Position numbers and translations under genes: made by a program. This document shows, piece after piece, positions 15,930-23,188 of a stretch of DNA of 64,000 nucleotides. The stretch comes from Phycisphaerales bacterium (GTDB taxonomy: Bacteria; Planctomycetota; Phycisphaerae; Phycisphaerales; UBA1924). The stretch is taken from positions 1-64,000 of the forward strand of contig JAGQON010000005.1 in assembly GCA_020427395.1 (NCBI GenBank), written 5' to 3'. The notes under the pieces are model-generated. The model was not told where the DNA came from. It worked only from the letters and a program-made list of their open reading frames with translations, and made no database searches. The stretch's first letter is position 1, and each line of letters begins with the position of its first letter.

Positions 15930-15959
15930 CACCCCGCTGTCCGGAGCGGGGTGTTTTAT
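15930..15959 (+). terminator. Rho-independent terminator
   Basis: The stem CACCCCGCT / AGCGGGGTG with a 6-nt loop is followed by TTTTAT on the plus strand. It ends the Arg/Gln-rich gene and lies just before the stop of the convergent gene at 15969. Confidence 0.85.
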
Positions 15960-15968
15960 CGTTCGGTA

Positions 15969-17672
15969 TCAGCCATCGTCAGGAACTGGTTGTTCGCCGT
16001 GTTCCTCTTCGTAGGACTCGTCTTGTTCGAGGTCCCAGTCGAGGTCGTAATCGGAGTCGTCTGCATCGCCAAGCGGTTCGGGGTCGTTCGGCGGAATCAG
16101 GTAGAGCGGCCAGTCGCTCTGATCGCGCTCGTCGCTGAAGCGAACCGCGACCTGCTCGCGACCCATCATCTCAACCGGTTCCCGAACCATGTAGGTTGTC
16201 CCGTTGTACTCCTTTTCGATCCACATCACTACCCCCCCATTGTCAATCCGATCAGGGCCTATGGAGTAGATGTACGGGCGCCCATCGAAAATCTCATAAT
16301 GGAGCTTCTCGCCTGAGAAGATGTCGACCGGTTCAAGTGCCAGCAGATCGGCATCAATGCCATCGATGCTGTCGGGATATTCCCCATGACGCTCAAGATG
16401 ACGCTCGGCGCTAATCCCCAAGCGGATCCCGATGACCACCTGCCGGTGCTGAGCCGATCGTGCCGGACCTCGCTCGAGCGCAGGAATCAGGATATCCAGC
16501 ATCGTCTGCGCGACCGGGCTCATGAACTCAACCTGCGCCTCATAAGGATCGCGGATGGCTGCCGCGGGATCGTCCCACGGCAGTGCCCCGCTGGCATCCA
16601 TCTCCCTGCCCATGCGTCGCATCACGAGCAGCATCCGCTGCATTGTGGGACCGAGCTTCTCAACAGGCAAATGTACAGGTTTGCCCAGACCCATACCATT
16701 CGCCGCCACTTGCGCTGCCGCGCGTTCGCTCAGGTGCCCATTCGGCCCACATATACGGCGCAAGGTATCTTCAAACTGCAGCATCTCCCCCTGCCAGATG
16801 AACTGGTTTCCGGCATAACTGGATAGTGCCTCTTCAAGCCGAGCAAAGTGCGCCTCGGTGAAAACCTCTCGGTGAGATCTCAAAGCCCAGTCAATGGTGT
16901 CGATTGCCCTGGCTTCGATCCCGATCTCAAAGAACAGCGCAACATACTCCGGCACAGCGCGGCTGAGATCAGACGATCGCACCAGAACGATCATCGCATC
17001 GACAAACTCATCAGTATTCCCTCGCTCAAGTTCGTACGCGGCCTTACTGGAAACAAAGTTCGTCATCAGACTATGCCAACCCAGCCAGGCTCTCGATGAG
17101 CCCAGAACATCTACATTTTCATCTGGATCAAAGTCCAATTCGCCAGGATCCCATGCTTCGGGATCGCGCTCGGCTCGGGCGTTGAAAGCCGCATAAGCGA
17201 CAGGGTCGGTATCCTTTCCCCACATCGCCCCCATATGCGGGCGGTTTAGGCCTTCCATCAGCATTGCCATAACCGCGTCGCTCTCCTCGCTGCCCAATAC
17301 CTCCTCGATTGTCGCCCATCGCTCGGGGTCCGTTGGCAGCGTACCCATATTCTCCATGCCCAGCAGCGAGTCAAAGTAGTCCGCGTAAACCACGGCGATG
17401 ATGCCCCAAGCCTTCTCATCATCAGTCAGCGAAGCGATCCACTCGTTGTAGCTCGCCGTCGGGTTCCACTCGACTTTTCCATCACCACGATCCCACCACG
17501 GCGACCAGTTCCCGCCTGTAGCGATATCCCAGTCGATCACCAGATCAGCGAGTTCCGCTTCGCTCAATGGCTCAGGTGAAAAATAGGTGTTGTACGCCCA
17601 TGCACCCAGACCTACCGCGAGTAGAACAAGAACAAGCGAAACCACACCAGCGATCTTCAACTCTTTCTTCAT
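15969..17672 (-). CDS. Membrane-anchored hypothetical protein
   Basis: This 567-residue protein starts with a basic residue cluster and one transmembrane helix ('GVVSLVLVLLAVGLGAWAY'), and the rest is probably outside the cytoplasm. The middle is mostly helical. Near residues 425-485 is a segment that recalls pseudopilin C-termini: 'RLGISAERHLERHGEYPDSI', then 'DIFSGEKLHYEIFDGRPYIY' and 'SIGPDRIDNGG'. The C-terminus is very acidic. No enzyme motif is seen. It has TAGAAT 5 nt before the ATG and no ribosome site. It is monocistronic between the Arg/Gln-rich gene (convergent) and nuoG (same strand, after a terminator). Confidence 0.75.
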   Translation of the reverse strand: MKKELKIAGVVSLVLVLLAVGLGAWAYNTYFSPEPLSEAELADLVIDWDIATGGNWSPWWDRGDGKVEWNPTASYNEWIASLTDDEKAWGIIAVVYADYFDSLLGMENMGTLPTDPERWATIEEVLGSEESDAVMAMLMEGLNRPHMGAMWGKDTDPVAYAAFNARAERDPEAWDPGELDFDPDENVDVLGSSRAWLGWHSLMTNFVSSKAAYELERGNTDEFVDAMIVLVRSSDLSRAVPEYVALFFEIGIEARAIDTIDWALRSHREVFTEAHFARLEEALSSYAGNQFIWQGEMLQFEDTLRRICGPNGHLSERAAAQVAANGMGLGKPVHLPVEKLGPTMQRMLLVMRRMGREMDASGALPWDDPAAAIRDPYEAQVEFMSPVAQTMLDILIPALERGPARSAQHRQVVIGIRLGISAERHLERHGEYPDSIDGIDADLLALEPVDIFSGEKLHYEIFDGRPYIYSIGPDRIDNGGVVMWIEKEYNGTTYMVREPVEMMGREQVAVRFSDERDQSDWPLYLIPPNDPEPLGDADDSDYDLDWDLEQDESYEEEHGEQPVPDDG

Positions 17673-17677
17673 GACTT

Positions 17678-17683
17678 ATTCTA
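17678..17683 (-). promoter_or_regulatory. -10 box (TAGAAT) of a probable leaderless transcript
   Basis: TAGAAT ends 5 nt before the ATG at 17672. It is one of the closest matches to TATAAT among these boxes. Confidence 0.5.
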
Positions 17684-17707
17684 CAGCCCGTCGCCCAACA
17701 TCAACAC

Positions 17708-17735
17708 AAGAAAACACCCCCGTTGCCGGGGGTGG
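17708..17735 (-). terminator. Rho-independent terminator of nuoG
   Basis: On the minus strand the stem CACCCCCG / CGGGGGTG with a 4-nt loop is followed by TTTTC, about 30 bp after the nuoG stop codon. Confidence 0.85.
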
Positions 17736-17762
17736 AAAGAAGTGTCATCTTGTGCTTTCAGC

Positions 17763-19499
17763 TCAGAGCTCGATCAGTTCCATGTCGGACTCGACCAGCT
17801 CCTCGGGTGCGCTGTCTTGCACGCTCTCGCCTACAACGCGCAGGGCGTCGTAGTCCTCGCCCATGCGGGTGCGGATGGTCTTGGCGTTGTAGAGCTCGCC
17901 TCGGGGCAGCAGGATCGAATCGTCCGAGCCGGGGACCTGGCCGGGCTGCTCGTCGACGATCTGGGCGCCGAAGCCCGGGGCGTGCTCCTTGAGGGTGCCA
18001 CCGTTGGCCAGCTCGATGAGGTCCAGGGCGATCTGGCCCTCGCTCTTGCTGTCGTGCTGGCAGGGGATGGCCTGATTGAAGTGCTGCATCGTGCCGCCGA
18101 AGTTCTCGAAGCTGCCGGCCTTCTCGGCGAAGGTCGAGCTGGGCAGCACGACCTCGGCCTTGGCGCAGAGCACCGAGTCCGTGGTGTCGATCAGGATGGT
18201 CTTGCGGCCGTCGAGGGCATCGACGAGATCGTCGGTCACCCAGGCGCTGGGGAAGTTGGCGGTGAGTACCACCGCGTCGAAGTCCTTCGCGCTGCGAACG
18301 AAGGTGTCGAACTCCTTGTAGCCGCCCATGGCCTCGAGCACGCGCTTGACGCCGTTCTTGTTGGGCACCTTTTCTGCGCGCTGCACGAAGGGGCGCTCGC
18401 TCTGCGGATTGGGGTACTCGACATCTTGGCCGTCGATGGGTACCGGGCCAAGGAAGAGCTTCACATGCTCGTTCATCGAGCGCACGGCCCGCACCAGCAG
18501 GTAGGCCTCCTCGGTGGTCAGCGTGGGCGACACCACCAGCGCGGCGCTGCCCGCGCCACGGAGCGTGTCGATGATCTGCTTGTACGCGCGGGTCCAGGTC
18601 GCGTCGACCTGCACGCCGTGCTGCTTGCGGGTGGGGGCGACCAGGCGGTTGTCGCTGTGGACGAACTTCCAGCCGTAGCGGACCTCGTCGGTGATCCACC
18701 AGGTGTTGAGATCCATGTTGTAACGCGGCTTGATGCGGTAGACGCGTCCCTGGTTGTGCTCGACCCAGATGTTGTCGCCGCTGCTGGTGAACGGGTCGAT
18801 TCCGGCGGTGCGCTTGAGGAACCACACGCGCTGGGCGAAGAGGAAGTCCTTGTCGAGCAGCGAGCCCACGGGGCACAGGTCGATGACATTGCTGGCCAGA
18901 GGGTTGTTGATGGGTTCGCCGGGGAAGATGTCGATGGTGGACTTGTCGCCGCGCGAATCGATCATCAGCTCACTGGTGCCGGTCACCTCCTCGGTGAAGC
19001 GCACGCAGCGGGTGCACATGATGCAGCGGTCGCTGTACATATAGATATGGTCGCCCAGGTTCTTCTTGGGCGAGACGACCTTGGTGTCGGTGAAGCGTGA
19101 GTGCCCGCGGCCGTACTTGTAGCTGAAGTCCTGCAGGGTGCACTCGCCGGCCTGATCGCACACGGGGCAGTCCAGCGGGTGGTTGATGAGCAGGAACTCC
19201 ATGACCGCCTTCTGGTTGGCGATGGTCTTCTCGCTCTGCATCTCCACGACCATGCCGTCCACGCACTCGGTGACGCAGGTGGGCAGCAGCTTGCCGCCCA
19301 TCATGGGCTCGAGCTTGTTGTCGTTGCGGGGGTTGGGGGCCTGGAAGGTTGCCAGGCAGATGCGGCACTGGGCCGGGCGCGAAAGACCCGGGTGGTAGCA
19401 GTATCGCGGGATCTCGATCCCGTTGCGATCGGCGACCTCGATCACCAGATCGCCCCGCTCGAACTCGCACTCAATCCCGTTGATGGTCACTGTCGGCAT
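17763..19499 (-). CDS. nuoG: NADH-quinone oxidoreductase subunit G
   Basis: The 578-residue large iron-sulfur subunit of complex I carries electrons from NADH toward the quinone site on the cytoplasmic arm. The N-terminal 2Fe-2S domain has 'IPRYCYHPGLSRPAQCRICL' with the later Cys in 'LLPTCVTECVDG'. A His-Cys-type 4Fe-4S site lies in 'HPLDCPVCDQAGECTLQDF'. Two further 4Fe-4S sites are suggested by 'CIMCTRCVRF' and 'NVIDLCPVGSLLDKD'. The molybdopterin-oxidoreductase-like domain follows and is shorter than in E. coli. No other nuo genes adjoin it, so the nuo genes are split, unless the upstream spacer (19500-19642) hides a distant operon. Confidence 0.92.
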   Translation of the reverse strand: MPTVTINGIECEFERGDLVIEVADRNGIEIPRYCYHPGLSRPAQCRICLATFQAPNPRNDNKLEPMMGGKLLPTCVTECVDGMVVEMQSEKTIANQKAVMEFLLINHPLDCPVCDQAGECTLQDFSYKYGRGHSRFTDTKVVSPKKNLGDHIYMYSDRCIMCTRCVRFTEEVTGTSELMIDSRGDKSTIDIFPGEPINNPLASNVIDLCPVGSLLDKDFLFAQRVWFLKRTAGIDPFTSSGDNIWVEHNQGRVYRIKPRYNMDLNTWWITDEVRYGWKFVHSDNRLVAPTRKQHGVQVDATWTRAYKQIIDTLRGAGSAALVVSPTLTTEEAYLLVRAVRSMNEHVKLFLGPVPIDGQDVEYPNPQSERPFVQRAEKVPNKNGVKRVLEAMGGYKEFDTFVRSAKDFDAVVLTANFPSAWVTDDLVDALDGRKTILIDTTDSVLCAKAEVVLPSSTFAEKAGSFENFGGTMQHFNQAIPCQHDSKSEGQIALDLIELANGGTLKEHAPGFGAQIVDEQPGQVPGSDDSILLPRGELYNAKTIRTRMGEDYDALRVVGESVQDSAPEELVESDMELIEL

Positions 19500-19642
19500 G
19501 GCTTGACACGATCCCAGTTCGGCCCCGGCGGGGCATGGACACGATCGCGACGCCCCGGAGAACCCCCGTTGCGACGCGTAGAGCTTGTTTGCAGATCATA
19601 GCGCCCCGCCCCGAAAGCGTGTGCGCACCGGGCCCCAAACCC

Positions 19643-20446
19643 TCAGCCCCCGGACGCCTCCTCGGGAACGGCTGCCCGATCGTCGGTGTCCCCGATCTCG
19701 GGCTCATCCTGCGTGGCCTTGTCTCGCTGGTCACGTGGGTCGCGCCGGCTTCGGGGCTCAAGCAACGGCTGGGCGATTTCCCAGAAGGCATCGAGCTTGT
19801 GGAGCGATTCGAGATCCGGATCGACCATCCACCAGCCACCTTCGTTGCCGCCGTCGCGGTAACCCAGCTCTACCGCCCGGGCCCAGTGCGCCATGGCGAC
19901 CTCGGTCTGCCCCGCCATCGCCCGGTAGCACGCGGCGTTGTAGTGCGCCCCGGGCTGCTCGACCTCGCTCATGCGGAGCCGCTCCTGCACCCGGTCCGCC
20001 AGCTCGCGAAACTGAGCCTGCCCCTCCTCGATATCGCCCACGCCGATCGAGCCCCATGCACGGAAGTAGCCGATCTGCTCGGACGAGTAGCGTCCCTTCC
20101 ACCCGATCAGGCGCTGCATCATCGCATCCAGGCGACGCCAGGCCTGCGCGGCCGCCTCGTCATGCCCCATCGCCTCGCTGACCAACGCCCGGTAGAACCA
20201 GGTCGATGGATCGTCGTAGTAGTGCTCCACCAGCGAATCGGTCATCGCGTTGGCGGCCGTCAGCTGCCCGTTGCTCATCGACTGCCGAAAACGGTTGATC
20301 AGCCCCGTGCGGTCGGGGGTCTGGTCGATGGCCAACGCCCGCGGGTTTTCTTTAGGGTCCATCGGCTCCAGCGTCAGGACATAGAGAAACGCCCCGAGCG
20401 AGAGCGTCGCCGATGCCCAGACCACATGCCGAAGAGCGATCCCCAT
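19643..20446 (-). CDS. TPR-like protein with N-terminal membrane anchor
   Basis: The 267-residue product has an N-terminal hydrophobic helix ('VVWASATLSLGAFLYVLTL') and tetratricopeptide-like helices: 'WFYRALVSEAMGHDEAAAQA' and 'AHYNAACYRAMAGQTEVAMA' followed by 'HWARAVELGYRDG'. Such repeats bind partner proteins. The C-terminal 35 residues are charged and disordered. The ATG at 20446 follows AAGGA with a 5-nt spacer. It is divergent from hisS with a 74-bp shared region. The partner and role are unknown. Confidence 0.75.
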   Translation of the reverse strand: MGIALRHVVWASATLSLGAFLYVLTLEPMDPKENPRALAIDQTPDRTGLINRFRQSMSNGQLTAANAMTDSLVEHYYDDPSTWFYRALVSEAMGHDEAAAQAWRRLDAMMQRLIGWKGRYSSEQIGYFRAWGSIGVGDIEEGQAQFRELADRVQERLRMSEVEQPGAHYNAACYRAMAGQTEVAMAHWARAVELGYRDGGNEGGWWMVDPDLESLHKLDAFWEIAQPLLEPRSRRDPRDQRDKATQDEPEIGDTDDRAAVPEEASGG

Positions 20447-20506
20447 GTAAGTCCTTCCGTGTCAATCCCCAAACGGTTGCACCCAGCCCCCATTGCCCCG
20501 CACGCA

Positions 20507-20512
20507 TACCCT
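20507..20512 (+). promoter_or_regulatory. -10 box (TACCCT) of a probable leaderless hisS transcript
   Basis: TACCCT ends 8 nt before the ATG at 20521 and no ribosome site is present. It is one of the weaker members of the set. Confidence 0.35.
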
Positions 20513-20520
20513 ACCACACG

Positions 20521-21969
20521 ATGAGCCAGAAGAAGATCAATGCACCCAAAGGCACCCGGGATCTCTATCCCGAGGACCTGCTCCGCCAGCAGTACATCAC
20601 CAACGCCTGGCGAGACGCGGCCATCCGCTGCGGGTTCGATGAGATCGCCGGCCCGACCTTCGAAACCACCGAGCTCTACGCCGTCAAATCCGGCGAGGGC
20701 ATCCTCGGCGAGCTGTTTCAGGCGTTCTCAGGCAAGTCGCCCAAGGAAGTCGAGCGGGTGAAGGAGACCGGGCAGGCCGAGTTCGCCCTGCGCCCCGAGT
20801 TCACCCCCACCCTCGCACGGATGTACGCTGCACGCGCCAAGGAACTGCCCCAGCCGTGCAAGTGGTTCACAGCCGGTCCCTACTTCCGTGCGGAGCGCCC
20901 GCAGCGGGGGCGGCTGCGGGAGTTTTTGCAGTGGAATGTGGACGCGATTGGCATGCCCGCCGACGACAACTCGACTGAGAACCGTGCACGCATGGATGCC
21001 GAGGTGATCGAATGCATGGTGCGCATGTTCGAGGATCTGGGGCTCATTGCCGATGCCCTGACCATCAAACTCAACGATCGCAACGCGATGGCCGCCTTCT
21101 TCGCCTCGCTCGGCGTCACCGGCGACCAACTTGAGGACGCGTTCAACCTGCTCGATCGTCAGGCCAAGCTCCCCACCGACGCGCTGCGAACGCAAGCGCA
21201 GGACGCCAATCTCCCAGAACCCTTCATCGCCTTCCTCACCAAGGCCGATCCGAGCACGCTACCCGACCTCGACGCCTCTGATCTTGACTCTGTGTGCTCT
21301 GTGTGCTCTGTGGTGGAGATTGATCGCTGGATCGCTCGCGATCACACCATTGCACGCGGCCTCGCCTACTACACCGGCACCGTCTTCGAAGCCATCGCCG
21401 AGGGCGAGCGGGCCGTCGCCGGCGGCGGGCGCTACGACAACCTCATCGAGCTCTTCGGCGGCCCACCCACCCCCGCGTGCGGCTTCGGCATGGGCGATGT
21501 CGTGCTGGGCAACCTCCTCGACGACAAGGGGCTCATGCCCAGCGGTGCCGAGCTTATGGACGCGGTCTCACGCCCGCAGGCATCGATCCGCCCGGTGGCC
21601 TTTGTCGTACCCAACGGCGATGAGGCCAACGAGCCGCTCGTGCACTCGCTGGTCGCGAACCTGCGACGCGGCATCGAGAGCGAGCCGTGGAAGTCGCGCG
21701 ATGATCGCAAGCCGTGGGACAGCGATCGCTACTCTGTTGCCCCCGTGCACGCGCGGGTAAGCTACAAGAGCACCCGCAACATCAAGAAGCTGCGAAGCGA
21801 TGCCGAGCGACAGCACGCGCGGTACTTCGTGGAGATCCACGCGGACAACAAGGTCGAGCTGACGGATATGGACCGGCGCGAATCGCTCACGAGCGATACG
21901 CACGGGTCGTTCAGTGTCGATCCCGCAGCACCGAACTATGTCGGCGCGGCGATCGCAGCGCGTCTCTAA
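20521..21969 (+). CDS. hisS: Histidyl-tRNA synthetase
   Basis: The 482-residue class II synthetase charges tRNA-His. The N-terminal catalytic core begins 'APKGTRDLYPEDLLRQQYI'. Motif 2 is 'GPYFRAERPQRGRLREFLQW', the histidine-binding peptide is 'RGLAYYTGTVFE', and motif 3 is in 'VAGGGRYDNLIELFGG' and 'ACGFGMGDVVLGN'. The C-terminal domain (about residues 360-482) has the anticodon-binding strand pattern with an unusual insert. Residues 257-265 (SVCSVCSVV) come from a 9-bp tandem DNA repeat that looks inserted (see 21288). It is closely followed by palindromic element A. Confidence 0.93.
   Translation: MSQKKINAPKGTRDLYPEDLLRQQYITNAWRDAAIRCGFDEIAGPTFETTELYAVKSGEGILGELFQAFSGKSPKEVERVKETGQAEFALRPEFTPTLARMYAARAKELPQPCKWFTAGPYFRAERPQRGRLREFLQWNVDAIGMPADDNSTENRARMDAEVIECMVRMFEDLGLIADALTIKLNDRNAMAAFFASLGVTGDQLEDAFNLLDRQAKLPTDALRTQAQDANLPEPFIAFLTKADPSTLPDLDASDLDSVCSVCSVVEIDRWIARDHTIARGLAYYTGTVFEAIAEGERAVAGGGRYDNLIELFGGPPTPACGFGMGDVVLGNLLDDKGLMPSGAELMDAVSRPQASIRPVAFVVPNGDEANEPLVHSLVANLRRGIESEPWKSRDDRKPWDSDRYSVAPVHARVSYKSTRNIKKLRSDAERQHARYFVEIHADNKVELTDMDRRESLTSDTHGSFSVDPAAPNYVGAAIAARL
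21288..21316. repeat. Tandem 9-bp repeat inside hisS
   Basis: Nearly three copies of CTCTGTGTG(C) run in frame through hisS and encode SVCSVCSVV just before 'EIDRWIARDHTIARG'. The wording CTCTGTG-CTCTGTGGTG resembles a dispersed 'CTCTGTG' repeat I recall from intergenic DNA of other bacteria. The copies are exact, so slippage or recent insertion is likely. Confidence 0.75.
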
Positions 21970-21974
21970 GTCTT

Positions 21975-22111
21975 GTGCCTTCCCCGCCCCGCGGGGGAGG
22001 TGGGCGGAGCGAAGCGCAGCTCGGAGGGGGTCTTGTACCGCGTGAGTCTCCAAAGACCCCATCCGTCACGCGAAGACGCGTGCCACCTTCCCCGCGGGGC
22101 GGGGAAGGCAC
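21975..22111. repeat. Palindromic element, family 1, copy A
   Basis: The 137-bp element has a perfect 22-bp terminal inverted repeat (starts GTGCCTTCCCCGCCCCGCGG). The inside carries GGAGGTGGGC, TCGGAGGGGGTCTT, a variable loop, AAGACCCC and TCCGTCACGCGAAGACGCGT. It starts 5 bp after the hisS stop and ends 5 bp from the DUF559 stop. Its right 50 bp are identical to copy B. Confidence 0.92.
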
Positions 22112-22116
22112 AGGGA

Positions 22117-22521
22117 TCAGGTCTGGCTGTGGATGAAATCGATCCGTTTGCGAGCGCGATCAACGATCGTCTGCACGACGCCGTTGAGATTCTGGAACAC
22201 CTCCCGCGCAGGAATCCGCATCAGCTCAATACCGCACGATTGCATCCAGGCGTCTCGGCGTGCATCATCACGCAACCGATCTCCCTGATGCGTATTCCCA
22301 TCGATCTCGATTACGAATCGGGCTCGGTGACAATAGAAGTCCGCGATGTACTGGCCGAGCGGATGCTGGATACGGAACGCGATGCCATCGATCCGATTGC
22401 CCTTGAGCGCAGACCAGAGCAGTTTTTCCGGATCTGACAGCGATTCCCGCAGTGCCATTGCTCTCTCACGAGCGAGAGGCGTTGCCTTCGTCAGTTCCTT
22501 GTACTCGCGGTGCGAGATCAT
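22117..22521 (-). CDS. DUF559 / Vsr-like endonuclease-fold protein
   Basis: The 134-residue protein has the DUF559 pattern: 'ARAMALRESLSDPEKLLWSA'-like N-terminal helix (here RERAMALRESLSDPEKLLWS), 'IAFRIQHPLGQYIADFYCHR', 'RFVIEIDGNTHQGDRLRDDA' and 'GIELMRIPAREV'. The Asp of 'IADFYC', Glu of 'VIEIDG' and nearby His/Asp match the catalytic set of the restriction-endonuclease-like (Vsr) fold, so DNA nicking or cleavage is a fair inference. The start ATG at 22521 gives the family's normal length. It lies exactly between elements A and B, with 5 and 29 bp gaps, and opposite to hisS. Its target is unknown. Confidence 0.85.
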   Translation of the reverse strand: MISHREYKELTKATPLARERAMALRESLSDPEKLLWSALKGNRIDGIAFRIQHPLGQYIADFYCHRARFVIEIDGNTHQGDRLRDDARRDAWMQSCGIELMRIPAREVFQNLNGVVQTIVDRARKRIDFIHSQT

Positions 22522-22550
22522 TCTAGAATCGTACACGAACTCTAGTTCCC

Positions 22551-22685
22551 GTGCCTTCCCCGCCCCGCGGGGGAGGTGCCGGACGAAGGAGGGCGGAGGG
22601 GGTCTTCTGAGAAGCAGGCATATACCAAGACCCCATCCGTCACGCGAAGACGCGTGCCACCTTCCCCGCGGGGCGGGGAAGGCAC
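22551..22685. repeat. Palindromic element, family 1, copy B
   Basis: The 135-bp element has the same 22-bp terminal inverted repeat as copy A and the same orientation. Its right part (ATCCGTCACGCGAAGACGCG onward) is identical to copy A, while the central loop differs. It separates the DUF559 gene from the zinc-ribbon gene at 22709. Confidence 0.92.
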
Positions 22686-22708
22686 AAGAGGGGAAAGGCA
22701 ACAAGACA

Positions 22709-23188
22709 TTACCGTGCAATCAGGAATGTCCCCACCCCCACCAGCAGGTGCACCACAAACACGCCCACGAAGAAGCCCCACGCCAGCTTCCACTGCTTGC
22801 GCCGGGCCATGCGCAGCCAGTCGCGCTTGCGGGCGACCAGCACCCACAGCATCCCCACGCTCACCATCGTCAGCGCAACCAGCGAGACCATGAGGAACAC
22901 GCCCTCGGGGTTCTCGCCGGCGCTCATGATCACGCCAATCGTCATCATCGTCCCGATGAGCAGGTCAAAGCTCAGCGGCATCGCGAAGCTCAGCAGCGCC
23001 AGCAGCCACGCGCCCAAAGACGAACTGCTCGACGACACGCCCAGCTCGATGGGGCACTCGCACTCGGGGCAGATGTCCAGCATCACGCCGCGGAGGTTAT
23101 AGCCGCAGATCGGGCACGGCGCGTCGTGCTCGGCGAGGAACGCTCGCAGCATCTGTGGCGACGGCTCTCGCGGCAGATGCTCGCTCAC
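22709..23188 (-). CDS. Multi-pass membrane protein with N-terminal zinc ribbon
   Basis: The 159-residue product has an N-terminal ribbon 'CPICGYNLRG' and 'ICPECECPIELG' (residues about 25-50), then four hydrophobic helices, starting 'LGAWLLALLSFAMPLSF'. The order (ribbon first, helices later) is reversed relative to the proteins at 12895 and 13329. The start is a GTG at 23188 that overlaps the stop of the large secreted-protein gene (GTGA), so the two are one transcription unit. Function unknown. Confidence 0.7.
   Translation of the reverse strand: MSEHLPREPSPQMLRAFLAEHDAPCPICGYNLRGVMLDICPECECPIELGVSSSSSSLGAWLLALLSFAMPLSFDLLIGTMMTIGVIMSAGENPEGVFLMVSLVALTMVSVGMLWVLVARKRDWLRMARRKQWKLAWGFFVGVFVVHLLVGVGTFLIAR

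Noticed and set aside
17742..19100. 452-codon open frame on the plus strand opposite nuoG
   Set aside because: It is the antisense shadow of a gene with complete complex I motifs; long reverse frames are normal in GC-rich DNA. No ribosome site or protein family match.
22522..22719. N-terminal extension of the DUF559 protein through element B
   Set aside because: The additional residues are a translation of the palindrome. The family length begins at the ATG at 22521.
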